A DNA stretch of 64,000 nt from the NCBI GenBank assembly GCA_002298915.1, contig DBML01000032.1:62001-126000 (forward strand). Direction: 5' to 3'. Positions 18,464-26,440 of the stretch are shown piece after piece; position 1 is the stretch's first letter; each line of letters starts with the position of its first letter. A program made the translations under genes and the position numbers. Below the pieces are notes generated by a model. The model was not told the DNA's origin and ran no database searches. It saw only the letters and a list, made by a program, of their open reading frames with translations. Source of the stretch: Clostridium sp. UBA699. Its GTDB lineage: Bacteria; Bacillota; Clostridia; Clostridiales; Clostridiaceae.

Positions 18464-19264
18464 TTACTGCATGCCTATAACGAAGGTGAGGTAGTAAAAA
18501 ACCACCAGCGCCGAGAAAAGGATGCTGTCGAACCTGTCGAGGATGCCTCCGTGTCCCGGTATGAGGTTGCTGTAGTCTTTGACTCCCAGGTACCTTTTGA
18601 TTGTCGATGCGGTAAGGTCTCCGAACTGCGAGAAAATGCCGCACAGTATGCCTATCGCTGCAAAATGGAACAGCGGGACTGTCACACCCTGTGAAATAGT
18701 AAAGATCCCGAAAAGGGTACAGGCTACCGTGCTGCCCACCAGCCCGCCGATCGCTCCCTCTACCGTCTTTTTGGGGCTTACCTTCGGGCAAAGCTTCCTT
18801 TTTCCGAAGAATTTGCCGGTGTAGTACGCTGCTGTGTCACACATCCAGGAGGATATGAATATCAGCCACACGAAGTAGTAGCCGAACTGCTTGTAGCTCG
18901 TGAGAACTATGAAGCTGAAAAATACAGCCACGTACATGAAGCCCAGCATAGTCAAAGCCACGTCAATGAAGTTGTATTTCGTGTCAAATATCGGTATGCA
19001 GAACAGCAGCATAAGGAAAAGTATAAGCGCGAAAAAAACGTAGTTGAACCCCTCGTATGATCCCATCGTAAAGTAGTAGATGACGCACAGGAGGTAGCCA
19101 GCATAGCTAATGGGGTTCATAGCCTTTACTTTCATAACCTTGTAGAACTCGTACATCCCTATGAGAGACACCCCCAGCACGAAGAGCTTGAGGTATATTC
19201 CTCCCAGCAGAAGAAAAATGATAATAGGCGAGAGGATCAATGCTCCCAAATATCTTTTGTCCAT
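18464..19264 (-). CDS. cdsA: Phosphatidate cytidylyltransferase (CDP-diglyceride synthase)
   Basis: Makes CDP-diacylglycerol from phosphatidic acid and CTP at the membrane. The 266-residue protein is almost entirely hydrophobic helices and carries the C-terminal signature (SxxKRxxxxKD then PGHGGxxDRxDS, seen as STIKRYLGVKDYSN and IPGHGGILDRFDS). ATG with CGGAGGTG. Lies 21 bases after uppS, the usual uppS-cdsA pair. Confidence 0.96.
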   Translation of the reverse strand: MDKRYLGALILSPIIIFLLLGGIYLKLFVLGVSLIGMYEFYKVMKVKAMNPISYAGYLLCVIYYFTMGSYEGFNYVFFALILFLMLLFCIPIFDTKYNFIDVALTMLGFMYVAVFFSFIVLTSYKQFGYYFVWLIFISSWMCDTAAYYTGKFFGKRKLCPKVSPKKTVEGAIGGLVGSTVACTLFGIFTISQGVTVPLFHFAAIGILCGIFSQFGDLTASTIKRYLGVKDYSNLIPGHGGILDRFDSILFSALVVFYYLTFVIGMQ

Positions 19265-19285
19265 TAATACACCTCCGTACTGTGC

Positions 19286-20053
19286 CTATTTTACCTTGCC
19301 GAACCTTCTGTCGCGCATCTGATAGTCGTAGATGGCCCTCTGAAGGTGCTCAGTCTTGAAATCAGGCCACTTTATGTCAGAAAACCAGAACTCGGAGTAG
19401 GCGCACTGCCAGAGAAGGAAGTTGCTGAGCCTGAGCTCGCCGCTCGGCCTTATTATTATATCAGGGTCAGGCATTCCGGCTGTGAAAAGATGGTCTGCTA
19501 TGGTTTTCTCGTCCACCTCGGATTCGCTGATCTTCCCTTCTTCAATATCCTTCATTATTCCCTTGAACGCACAGAGGATCTCGTCCCTTCCCCCGTAGTT
19601 CAAGGCGAGGTTCAGTATAAGGCCTGAATTGCCCTTTGTGTTCTCGTATGCTTTTTCAAGCTCTGCCCTGCAGGGTTCAGGAAGCCTGCTTATGTCGCCG
19701 ATTGAATTTATAACGACATTGTTCCTGTTGAGCTCCTCGAATTCCTTGACAAGGTACTGGACAAGGAGGTTCATGATTGCATCAACTTCCTCTTTAGGCC
19801 TTTTCCAGTTTTCGGTTGAGAATGCATACAGCGTAAGGACCTTGACCCCCAGCCTGCTGCATTCCTTGACTATAGGCCTTATTGTTTCGACTCCTGCTTT
19901 GTGCCCCATCGTCCTCGGCAGGTTCCTTTCCTTTGCCCATCTTCCGTTTCCGTCCATTATGATCGCTATATGCTTAGGTATGTTCTGGTAGTCAAGCTTG
20001 ATCTCTTCGGAAACCATAGCCTGTTTCTCCTTGTTTTTGAATATGTTAAACAA
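19286..20053 (-). CDS. uppS: Undecaprenyl diphosphate synthase (isoprenyl transferase)
   Basis: Builds the C55 lipid carrier for cell-wall synthesis by cis-condensing IPP onto FPP. HIAIIMDGNGRWA contains the catalytic Asp; YAFSTENWKRP and RPSGELRLSNFLLWQ are family signatures. Start choice: TTG at 20053 gives an N-terminus (MFNIFKNKEKQ) like Bacillus UppS, and GGGTG lies 6 bases upstream; GTG at 20062 and an ATG at 20017 with AAGGAG are alternatives. First gene after the frr terminator. Confidence 0.95.
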   Translation of the reverse strand: MFNIFKNKEKQAMVSEEIKLDYQNIPKHIAIIMDGNGRWAKERNLPRTMGHKAGVETIRPIVKECSRLGVKVLTLYAFSTENWKRPKEEVDAIMNLLVQYLVKEFEELNRNNVVINSIGDISRLPEPCRAELEKAYENTKGNSGLILNLALNYGGRDEILCAFKGIMKDIEEGKISESEVDEKTIADHLFTAGMPDPDIIIRPSGELRLSNFLLWQCAYSEFWFSDIKWPDFKTEHLQRAIYDYQMRDRRFGKVK

Positions 20054-20095
20054 CTGGAGCACCCGCCCTTTCGAATTATTCTTGATTTAGCAACA

Positions 20096-20118
20096 AAACC
20101 TGCGGAAATCGCAGGTTT
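20096..20118 (-). terminator. Terminator after frr
   Basis: Perfect 9-bp stem AAACCTGCG/CGCAGGTTT with a 5-base loop, followed by TTGTTG on the minus strand. It lies 7 bases after frr and 43 before the uppS TTG start, with no clear promoter in between, so partial read-through is likely. Confidence 0.7.
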
Positions 20119-20125
20119 GTCTTTA

Positions 20126-20683
20126 CTAAACGGACATAACTTCCTTTTCTTTAGCCTCAAGTATTTTGTCAATTTCCTTTATGTGCGCGTCCGTCCTCTT
20201 CTGAATATCATCTTCAGCTCTCTTTATTTCATCTTCGGGGAGTTCATGCTCTTTTTTAAGGTTCTTTATTTTGTCATTGCAGTCCCTTCTTATTGAGCGC
20301 ACTGCAACCTTTGCTTCTTCTCCGACCTTCTTAACGTTCTTAACAAGGTTCTTCCTGGTCTCCTCTGTCAGCTCGGGAACGATCAGCCTTATGGCTACTC
20401 CGTCGTTTGAAGGGTTGATACCCAGGTCCGACATCTGGATAGATTTTTCTATAGCCTTGATTGCAGTCTTGTCATAAGGCTGGATCAGGAGCACCCTTGG
20501 TTCAGGAGCTGATACGTTGGCCAGCTGGTTGAGCGGAGTCATTGCACCGTAATATTCTGCCTCGATTCTGTCAAGCATTGTAGGGTTAGCCCTGCCCGCT
20601 TTCATGGAAGCAAGTTCTTTCTTTAGAACAGCAACAGTCTTGTTCATCTTTTCATCTGCTGTTGAAATAATGTCTTTTATCAT
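20126..20683 (-). CDS. frr: Ribosome recycling factor
   Basis: Splits post-termination ribosomes with EF-G. The 185-residue protein has the RRF three-helix bundle pattern, including the LASMKAGRANPTMLD segment near the N-terminus and the VRSIRRDCNDKIK helix. ATG at 20683 is 8 bases from GGAGG; the TTG two codons upstream is too close. Follows pyrH in the conserved rpsB-tsf-pyrH-frr order. Confidence 0.97.
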   Translation of the reverse strand: MIKDIISTADEKMNKTVAVLKKELASMKAGRANPTMLDRIEAEYYGAMTPLNQLANVSAPEPRVLLIQPYDKTAIKAIEKSIQMSDLGINPSNDGVAIRLIVPELTEETRKNLVKNVKKVGEEAKVAVRSIRRDCNDKIKNLKKEHELPEDEIKRAEDDIQKRTDAHIKEIDKILEAKEKEVMSV

Positions 20684-20702
20684 ATTCAATACCTCCGTAG
20701 CT

Positions 20703-21422
20703 TTATTTGTTGTTGTTTGAAACCAATGTCCCTATCTTTTCGCCAAGTACGGCTTTTTTTATGTTGCCAGGCGCATCAAGTCCGAAAACTATGATAGGAA
20801 TGTTATTGTCCATGCACAGGGATGTTGCAGTTGAGTCCATGACCTGGAGGCCTTTTTCCAAAACTTCTATGTAGTTCAGGTTGTCGAACCTTACGGCATC
20901 GGCATACTTGTGCGGGTCCTTGTCGTATACGCCGTCCACCTTCTTTGCAAGCAGGATTACATCAGCCTCGATTTCAGCAGCTCTGAGAGCAGCTGTCGTG
21001 TCTGTTGAGAAGTAAGGATTCCCTGTTCCGGCAGCGAATATCACCACCCTGTTCTTTTCAAGGTGCCTCATCGCCCTTCTCCTTATGAACGGCTCAGCTA
21101 TCTCCTTCATTTCTATGGCAGTCTGCACCCTTGTCATAACGCCTACGTTCTCCAGCGAGTCCTGGAGGGCCAGAGCGTTTATGCACGTCGCCATCATTCC
21201 CATGTAATCAGCAGTGGTTCTGTCCATACCTTCACCGCTTCGTCCTCTCCATATGTTTCCGCCGCCTACAACTGCTCCAACCTGGATTCCCATTTCGATT
21301 AATTCCTTGATCTCCAGCGCTATTCTGTTTGTCACATCGAAATCAATCCCATAGCCCCTATCCCCGGATAACGCTTCTCCTGACAATTTAAGCATTATTC
21401 TCTTGTATTTAGCATCATACAT
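20703..21422 (-). CDS. pyrH: UMP kinase
   Basis: Hexameric amino-acid-kinase-fold enzyme phosphorylating UMP to UDP. N-terminal RIMLKLSGEAL, VVGGGNIWRG, and the nucleotide-binding segment LLAKKVDGVYDKDP are the bacterial PyrH hallmarks; length 239. ATG 8 bases from GGAGG. It lies between the tsf terminator and frr. I found no convincing promoter in the 85-base gap, so it may depend on read-through. Confidence 0.97.
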   Translation of the reverse strand: MYDAKYKRIMLKLSGEALSGDRGYGIDFDVTNRIALEIKELIEMGIQVGAVVGGGNIWRGRSGEGMDRTTADYMGMMATCINALALQDSLENVGVMTRVQTAIEMKEIAEPFIRRRAMRHLEKNRVVIFAAGTGNPYFSTDTTAALRAAEIEADVILLAKKVDGVYDKDPHKYADAVRFDNLNYIEVLEKGLQVMDSTATSLCMDNNIPIIVFGLDAPGNIKKAVLGEKIGTLVSNNNK

Positions 21423-21472
21423 ACATTATACCTCCAAATTGCATTAAATGCATAAAATATTTATTTGTTGCT

Positions 21473-21500
21473 TTAAAAAAAAGGAACACGAAGTGTTCCC
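21473..21500 (-). terminator. Terminator after tsf
   Basis: GGAACAC/GTGTTCC stem (7 bp, loop of 3; flanking A/T pairs extend it) followed by eight T on the minus strand, 8 bases beyond the tsf stop. Confidence 0.85.
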
Positions 21501-21507
21501 TTTTTAA

Positions 21508-22434
21508 TTATTTCTTCATCGCAGCAGCTTGCTTCTGAACTTCTTCGGCAAAATTCTCTTCTTTTTTCTCAATGCCTTCGCCTCTTTCGAATCTAACGAA
21601 TTCAGTTACAGCAATCTCCGAGCCGATAGCCTTTGACTTTTCCTGAAGATATTTTGTTATAGTGTACTCAGGATCCTTAACCCAAACCTGCTCCAGGAGG
21701 CAATTTTCCTTGTAGTACTTCTGGATTCTTCCCATAGTCATTTTTTCCACTATAGCTTCAGGCTTGCCTTCATTTAACGCCTGCACTCTGTAGATTTCTT
21801 TTTCTGCTTCCAAAGTCGCATTGTCTACGTCGTTTCTGCTTAAGAATAATGGGTTTGTTGCTGCAACATGCATAGCAACGTCTTTTGCGATAACGCTCAG
21901 TACGTCGTCAGCCTTTGCGCATTCAACTTTAACGATAACGCCGATTCTTCCGCCGCCGTGAACGTAGCTTTCTATAACTCCGTTTTCAACCTTCATGTTC
22001 TTGAATCTTCTAACGTTCATGTTTTCGCCAAGCTTAGCGATCATGTTTGTGAGAGCTTCTTTGATTGTTACTGAAGGATCTGCAGCATAAGCTTCTTCAA
22101 CGAAAGCGTCTACGTCTGCAGCAGCTGTTGATGCAGACTGTTTAGCAACGTTGTCAGCAAACTCAACGAATGTCTCGTTTACAGCAACGAAGTCTGTTTC
22201 GCAGTTTACTTCAACTATTGAAGCTGACTTCTTGTCTTCTGAAACGAAAGTCTTTACAAGACCTTCTGAAGCGATTCTGCCTGCCTTCTTAGCAGCAGCA
22301 GCAAGTCCTTTTTCCCTCAAATATTCGATAGCTTTGTCCATGTCACCCTGGGTTTCATTCAAAGCTTTCTTGCAATCCATCATGCCTGCTCCGGTTCTTT
22401 CTCTAAGTTCCTTAACCATTGATGCAGTTATCAT
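21508..22434 (-). CDS. tsf: Elongation factor Ts
   Basis: Nucleotide exchange factor for EF-Tu. ITASMVKELRERTGAGMMD N-terminal UBA-like domain, then the TDFVAVNETF core strand; 308 residues. ATG at 22434 has GGAGGAG 7 bases upstream; the ATG five codons earlier overlaps that site. Cotranscribed with rpsB. Confidence 0.97.
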   Translation of the reverse strand: MITASMVKELRERTGAGMMDCKKALNETQGDMDKAIEYLREKGLAAAAKKAGRIASEGLVKTFVSEDKKSASIVEVNCETDFVAVNETFVEFADNVAKQSASTAAADVDAFVEEAYAADPSVTIKEALTNMIAKLGENMNVRRFKNMKVENGVIESYVHGGGRIGVIVKVECAKADDVLSVIAKDVAMHVAATNPLFLSRNDVDNATLEAEKEIYRVQALNEGKPEAIVEKMTMGRIQKYYKENCLLEQVWVKDPEYTITKYLQEKSKAIGSEIAVTEFVRFERGEGIEKKEENFAEEVQKQAAAMKK

Positions 22435-22472
22435 AATTAACTCCTCCATTATCCGTGTATTTGTATATCAGT

Positions 22473-23174
22473 TTACTCAGCTAACTGTTCGCCCTGTCTT
22501 CCTTCGATTATAGCATCAGCCATTTTGCCTGTGATAAGCTTAACGGCTCTGATAGCATCGTCGTTTCCTGGGATTACGTAGTCAACTTCATCCGGATCGC
22601 AGTTTGTGTCAACTATAGCGACTACTGGGATTCCGAGGATCTTAGCTTCTGATATTGCGTTCTTTTCTTTTCTTGGGTCTACTACGAATAATGCTCCTAT
22701 ATTGTCAGCGTTCATTTTTCTGATTCCGCCGAGGTTGTTTTCGAGCTTTTCTCTTTCGTTCTTTAACTTGATTACTTCTTTCTTAGGAAGAACTTCAAAT
22801 GTTCCGTCCTCTTCCATTCTGTCAAGCTCTTCAAGTCTGTTGATTCTTGTCTTTATTGTCTTGAAGTTTGTCATCATTCCGCCCAACCATCTGTTGTTTA
22901 CGAAGTGCATGCCGCATCTTACAGCTTCTTCTCCGATAGCTTCCTGTGCCTGCTTCTTTGTTCCTACGAACAATACGTCCTTGCCCTCTTCTGAAACTGA
23001 TTTGATGAAGTTGTAAGCTTCGTCAGCCTTCTTCACAGTCTTCTGAAGGTCGATGATGTAGATTCCGTTTCTTTCAGTGAAGATGTAAGGAGCCATCTTA
23101 GGGTTCCATCTTCTTGTCTGGTGTCCGAAGTGAACACCTGCTTCGAGTAACTGTTTCATTGATATAACTGCCAT
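22473..23174 (-). CDS. rpsB: 30S ribosomal protein S2
   Basis: Late-assembling 30S protein, contacting S1 or the platform. The 233-residue protein starts MAVISMKQLLEAGVHFGHQT and has the GTKKQAQEAI and NNRWLGGMMTN segments. The ATG at 23174 is 9 bases from GGAGG. An in-frame ATG 26 codons upstream lies in the leader, has no ribosome binding site and would add residues not found in S2. Confidence 0.97.
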   Translation of the reverse strand: MAVISMKQLLEAGVHFGHQTRRWNPKMAPYIFTERNGIYIIDLQKTVKKADEAYNFIKSVSEEGKDVLFVGTKKQAQEAIGEEAVRCGMHFVNNRWLGGMMTNFKTIKTRINRLEELDRMEEDGTFEVLPKKEVIKLKNEREKLENNLGGIRKMNADNIGALFVVDPRKEKNAISEAKILGIPVVAIVDTNCDPDEVDYVIPGNDDAIRAVKLITGKMADAIIEGRQGEQLAE

Positions 23175-23275
23175 TTGATATAACCTCCTTGGTTTTTCCT
23201 CCACCGCTTTTAATCGCAGATAACCTTTTTCAAGGCACCGATCTGCAAACATTTGCGATGTGTGTATTTTCTACC
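23175..23275 (-). promoter_or_regulatory. rpsB leader with alternative pairings
   Basis: About 100 nt between promoter and rpsB. GCAGAT (23241-23246, minus strand) pairs with ATCTGC (23216-23221), enclosing a CCTT-GAAA-AAGG hairpin (23224-23235). The distal arm ATCTGCGA can instead pair with TCGCAAAT further upstream (23251-23258) with one mismatch, so the two foldings exclude each other. Autoregulation by S2 is inference. Confidence 0.4.
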
Positions 23276-23281
23276 TTTGAT

Positions 23282-23310
23282 AGTATAACACAGTGAAAGC
23301 CCTTCTTCAA
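23282..23310 (-). promoter_or_regulatory. Promoter for rpsB-tsf
   Basis: Minus strand TTGAAG, 17-base spacer ending TGT, TATACT. Lies directly after the codY terminator. Confidence 0.85.
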
Positions 23311-23333
23311 CAACTATTTGGCATAAAAAAGAA

Positions 23334-23357
23334 AAAAAGGTGCTGACGCACCTTTTT
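23334..23357 (-). terminator. Terminator after codY
   Basis: Perfect 10-bp stem AAAAAGGTGC/GCACCTTTTT with TGAC-type loop, followed by TTCTTTTTT on the minus strand. Confidence 0.9.
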
Positions 23358-23359
23358 CG

Positions 23360-24136
23360 TTATTTTATCTTTTTCAGCTCGTCGAGAAGCTTTTCGTTCA
23401 ATATCTTTATGTGCGTTCCCTTCATTCCCAGTGATCTGGACTCGATAACGCCTGCGCTTTCGAACTTTCTGAGGGCATTTACTATGACCGACCTTGTGAT
23501 TCCGACCTTGTCGGCTATCTTTGATGCAACCAACAGACCTTCTGAACCATCGAGCTCATTGAAGATGTGCTCGACTGCCTCAAGCTCTGAATAGGAGAGT
23601 GTGCCGATAGCAAGCTGTACTACCGCTTTCTTCCTTGCTTCATCTTCTATCTCGTCATGCTTTGACCTGAGAATCTCAAGTCCTATGATTGTTGCGCCGT
23701 ACTCGGACAGAACAAGATCTTCGTCTGTGAATTTGTCCTGGAACTTAGCGATCACAAGTGTGCCAAGCCTTTCACGGTTTCCTACTATTGGAACGATAGT
23801 TGTCATCATGTCCTGGACAGGGCACTCTGATGTCTCGTCAATTACGCAGATGCTCTTGTTTGAAAGGTTAGCTTCAGCCTCTGTTATCCCGAGAAGCTTG
23901 TTGTTGTAGCTTTCAGGGAACCTCATGTCCTTGAAAACCTTCTGGTTCATTATGTCGCATTCATATCCTGTCGAAACGCTGCTGCCGAGGACCTTTCCTC
24001 TTCTGCTCACGATATATACATTTGATGTCAGTATTCCGCTCATTAGCGTGCAGATATCGTCGAAATCTACTGGCTCCGTTCCTGATTTCTGAAGAATTTT
24101 GTTGAACATTCTTGTTTTGTTCAATAGTGTTGACAT
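23360..24136 (-). CDS. codY: Global transcriptional repressor CodY
   Basis: GTP- and branched-chain-amino-acid-sensing regulator of nutrient genes. N-terminal GAF domain (about 1-155) and a winged helix-turn-helix near residues 200-245 (ASKIADKVGITRSVIVNALR, then SRSLGMKGTHI). Length 258 equals the family norm. Own promoter and terminator make it monocistronic. The GGAGG site is 12 bases from ATG, rather long. I see no clear AATTTTCWGAAAATT-type CodY box in its upstream region. Confidence 0.97.
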   Translation of the reverse strand: MSTLLNKTRMFNKILQKSGTEPVDFDDICTLMSGILTSNVYIVSRRGKVLGSSVSTGYECDIMNQKVFKDMRFPESYNNKLLGITEAEANLSNKSICVIDETSECPVQDMMTTIVPIVGNRERLGTLVIAKFQDKFTDEDLVLSEYGATIIGLEILRSKHDEIEDEARKKAVVQLAIGTLSYSELEAVEHIFNELDGSEGLLVASKIADKVGITRSVIVNALRKFESAGVIESRSLGMKGTHIKILNEKLLDELKKIK

Positions 24137-24248
24137 TTTGAATTATTACCTCCGATATTATTATTTTTAGGATGTGTATTTTACGCCTCATACTAGTTAG
24201 ACAATTTAGATTATTTCAAATATTAAGAATTATCCACTCTCCTAAATA

Positions 24249-24277
24249 ATAATATCATACAATTGAATCTCTTGCAA
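24249..24277 (-). promoter_or_regulatory. Promoter for codY
   Basis: Minus strand TTGCAA, 17-base spacer ending TGA, TATTAT (extended -10). The predicted 105-nt leader is A/T-rich without an obvious strong hairpin. Confidence 0.75.
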
Positions 24278-24281
24278 CTAT

Positions 24282-24310
24282 TTAATTCAATTATGGCGAA
24301 TTTGAATTAA
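24282..24310. repeat. 9-bp inverted repeat between topA and codY
   Basis: TTAATTCAA and TTGAATTAA separated by 11 bases, ending 5 bases before the topA stop and starting 4 bases upstream of the codY -35. Without a T run it is a poor terminator; it could be an operator or a weak processing hairpin. Confidence 0.4.
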
Positions 24311-24315
24311 TTTAT

Positions 24316-26409
24316 TTATTTTTCAGCACTTTCTTTATATTCTTTATGCTTGCATTCGGCGTTGGAGCACTCCAGGAACTCGCCCTTTGTCTTGTTGTAC
24401 TTCTTCATCATGAAGCTTCCGCACTTCGGACATTTTTCCTTGACAGGCTCGAACCAGCTAACGAACTTGCATTCAGGGTAGTTGCTGCACCCGAAGAACT
24501 TCCTTCCCTTGCGGCTTTTCTTGACAAGGACTTTTCCTTTTCCGCAGTCAGGGCATTCAACATCCAGCTCTGTAACTATCGGTTTTGTATTCTTGCATTC
24601 AGGGTACCCCGGACATGCAAGGAATTCTCCGAACCTTCCCTGCTTGATTACCATGTTCCTGCCGCAGACTTCGCATATGACGTCGGTTACCTTATCCTCG
24701 ATGGTGATCTTGGCTATCTCCGTCTCCGCCAACGCTATAGCATCCTTTAGCGGAGTGAAGAATTCGTCCACCACGTTCTTCCATTCAACCTTGCCTTCTT
24801 CGACCCCGTCAAGCTTTGATTCCATCTCCGCAGTGAATTCCAGGTCAACGATCTGCTTGAAGTATTCGCTGACAATGTTGTTGACTATGACTCCCAGCTC
24901 GGTAGGCTTGAGCGTCTTCTTTTCCCTCTCAATGTACTTCCTTTCAAGAAGGACAGATATGATAGGGGCGTAGGTGCTCGGCCTTCCTATTCCGTTCTCC
25001 TCCAGCGTTTTGACCAGCGATGCTTCCGAGTACCTTGCAGGCGGCTGTGTGAAATGCTGCTTCCCGTCAACGTCTTTGCATTTCAGCTTTTCTCCTTCTT
25101 CAAGGGCAGGAATGTTTGTGTTCTCGCTGTCCTCATCAGTAGAGTACTCGTACACCTTCATGAAGCCCTCAAACTTTGTGACGGAACCGCTCGCCTTGAG
25201 GCCGTATTCCTGGTTTGAAATATCAATAGAGGTTACGTCCATCACGCAGGATGCCATCTGGCTTGCAACAAACCTTTTCCATATTAGGGAGTACAGCTTG
25301 AACTGCTCATCTTTAAGCGAGCCTCTTACGATCTCAGGCGTAAGCTCAACGTTGGTTGGCCTTACCGCTTCGTGTGCATCCTGAGAGCTTTTCTTTCCTT
25401 TATATACCCTAGGAGTCTTAGGTGCATATTCGTCGCCGTAGCTTCCCTTTACAAAATCGAGCGCTGCTTTCTGGGCTTCGTCCGAAATCCTTACGGAGTC
25501 TGTCCTCATATAAGTGATGAGACCCAGCGTCCCGTAACCCTTAACGTCAACGCCTTCGTAAAGCTGCTGTGCGATGGACATGGTCCTTTTGGTCGAAAAG
25601 TTCATCTTCTTGTATGCATCCTGCTGCAGCGTGCTTGTAGTGAACGGCGGCAGCGGGTTTCTCGTTTTGGAGGACTTTTTAACCCTGCTTACCGAGAACT
25701 CGCCATCCTTGAGGTCTGCTATTATTTTGCCGCACTCCTCTTTAGTCGAAATTTCCAGCTTCTTGCCTTTGTAAGTGTTGAGTTTGACAGGGAAGGCCTT
25801 GCTCTGGTCAGCCTTCAGGAGGGAGCACAGTACAGTCCAGTATTCCTTCTCCTGGAAGTTCTGAATCTCATTCTCCCTGTCGCATATCATCCTCAGGGCC
25901 ACTGACTGAACCCTTCCTGCGCTCAGCCCCCACTTGACCTTGCTCCAGAGTATAGGGCTTATCTTGTAGCCGACAAGCCTGTCCAGAACCCTTCGCGCCT
26001 GCTGTGCATCGACAAGGTTGCCGTTGATTGCCCTTGGCGACTTGATTGCATTTTTTACTGCATTTTTTGTGATTTCATTGAATTCAATTCTACATTTTTC
26101 AGAATCATCAAGCTTCAGCACATGCGCAAGATGCCAGGATATAGCTTCGCCTTCGCGGTCAGGGTCCGTTGCCAGAAATACCTGGTCGCTTTTCTTAGCT
26201 TCCTTCTTAAGTTTGTCCAGCAGGTCTCCCTTTCCTCTTATTGTGATGTACTTCGGCTCGTAGTTATTTTCAGTGTCGACGCCCAGTTGGCTTTTAGGCA
26301 GGTCCCTGACATGCCCCATGGATGCCTCCACGACGTAATTCTTTCCCAGATACTTAGCTATTGTTTTTGCTTTTGCCGGTGATTCAACGATAACCAATTT
26401 TTGTCCCAT
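24316..26409 (-). CDS. topA: DNA topoisomerase I (type IA)
   Basis: Relaxes negative supercoils. Toprim domain at the N-terminus (KLVIVESPAKAKTIAKYLG), catalytic Tyr in GLITYMRTDSVRIS, then three C-terminal zinc ribbons with CxxC...C(x)C-type ligands (starting CEVCGRN, CPDCGKG and CPKCGSF, from about residue 580). Length 697. Lies 31 bases after dprA in a comM-alaX-dprA-topA run. Confidence 0.98.
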   Translation of the reverse strand: MGQKLVIVESPAKAKTIAKYLGKNYVVEASMGHVRDLPKSQLGVDTENNYEPKYITIRGKGDLLDKLKKEAKKSDQVFLATDPDREGEAISWHLAHVLKLDDSEKCRIEFNEITKNAVKNAIKSPRAINGNLVDAQQARRVLDRLVGYKISPILWSKVKWGLSAGRVQSVALRMICDRENEIQNFQEKEYWTVLCSLLKADQSKAFPVKLNTYKGKKLEISTKEECGKIIADLKDGEFSVSRVKKSSKTRNPLPPFTTSTLQQDAYKKMNFSTKRTMSIAQQLYEGVDVKGYGTLGLITYMRTDSVRISDEAQKAALDFVKGSYGDEYAPKTPRVYKGKKSSQDAHEAVRPTNVELTPEIVRGSLKDEQFKLYSLIWKRFVASQMASCVMDVTSIDISNQEYGLKASGSVTKFEGFMKVYEYSTDEDSENTNIPALEEGEKLKCKDVDGKQHFTQPPARYSEASLVKTLEENGIGRPSTYAPIISVLLERKYIEREKKTLKPTELGVIVNNIVSEYFKQIVDLEFTAEMESKLDGVEEGKVEWKNVVDEFFTPLKDAIALAETEIAKITIEDKVTDVICEVCGRNMVIKQGRFGEFLACPGYPECKNTKPIVTELDVECPDCGKGKVLVKKSRKGRKFFGCSNYPECKFVSWFEPVKEKCPKCGSFMMKKYNKTKGEFLECSNAECKHKEYKESAEK

Positions 26410-26440
26410 GAATCGTTCCCCTCCATCTTCGCCTGACGAG

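Noticed and set aside
17697..18494. Plus-strand ORF of 265 codons opposite dxr and the end of cdsA
   Set aside because: Lies wholly across two recognised minus-strand genes with conserved motifs; its product shows no family pattern.
23175..23252. In-frame extension of rpsB by 26 codons from an upstream ATG
   Set aside because: No ribosome binding site at that ATG, an excellent one at 23174, and S2 proteins start at MAVISMKQL.
24137..24315. CodY autoregulatory box
   Set aside because: Best stretch (AATTCTTAATATTTG) matches the AATTTTCWGAAAATT consensus in only about half of positions, as expected in A/T-rich DNA.
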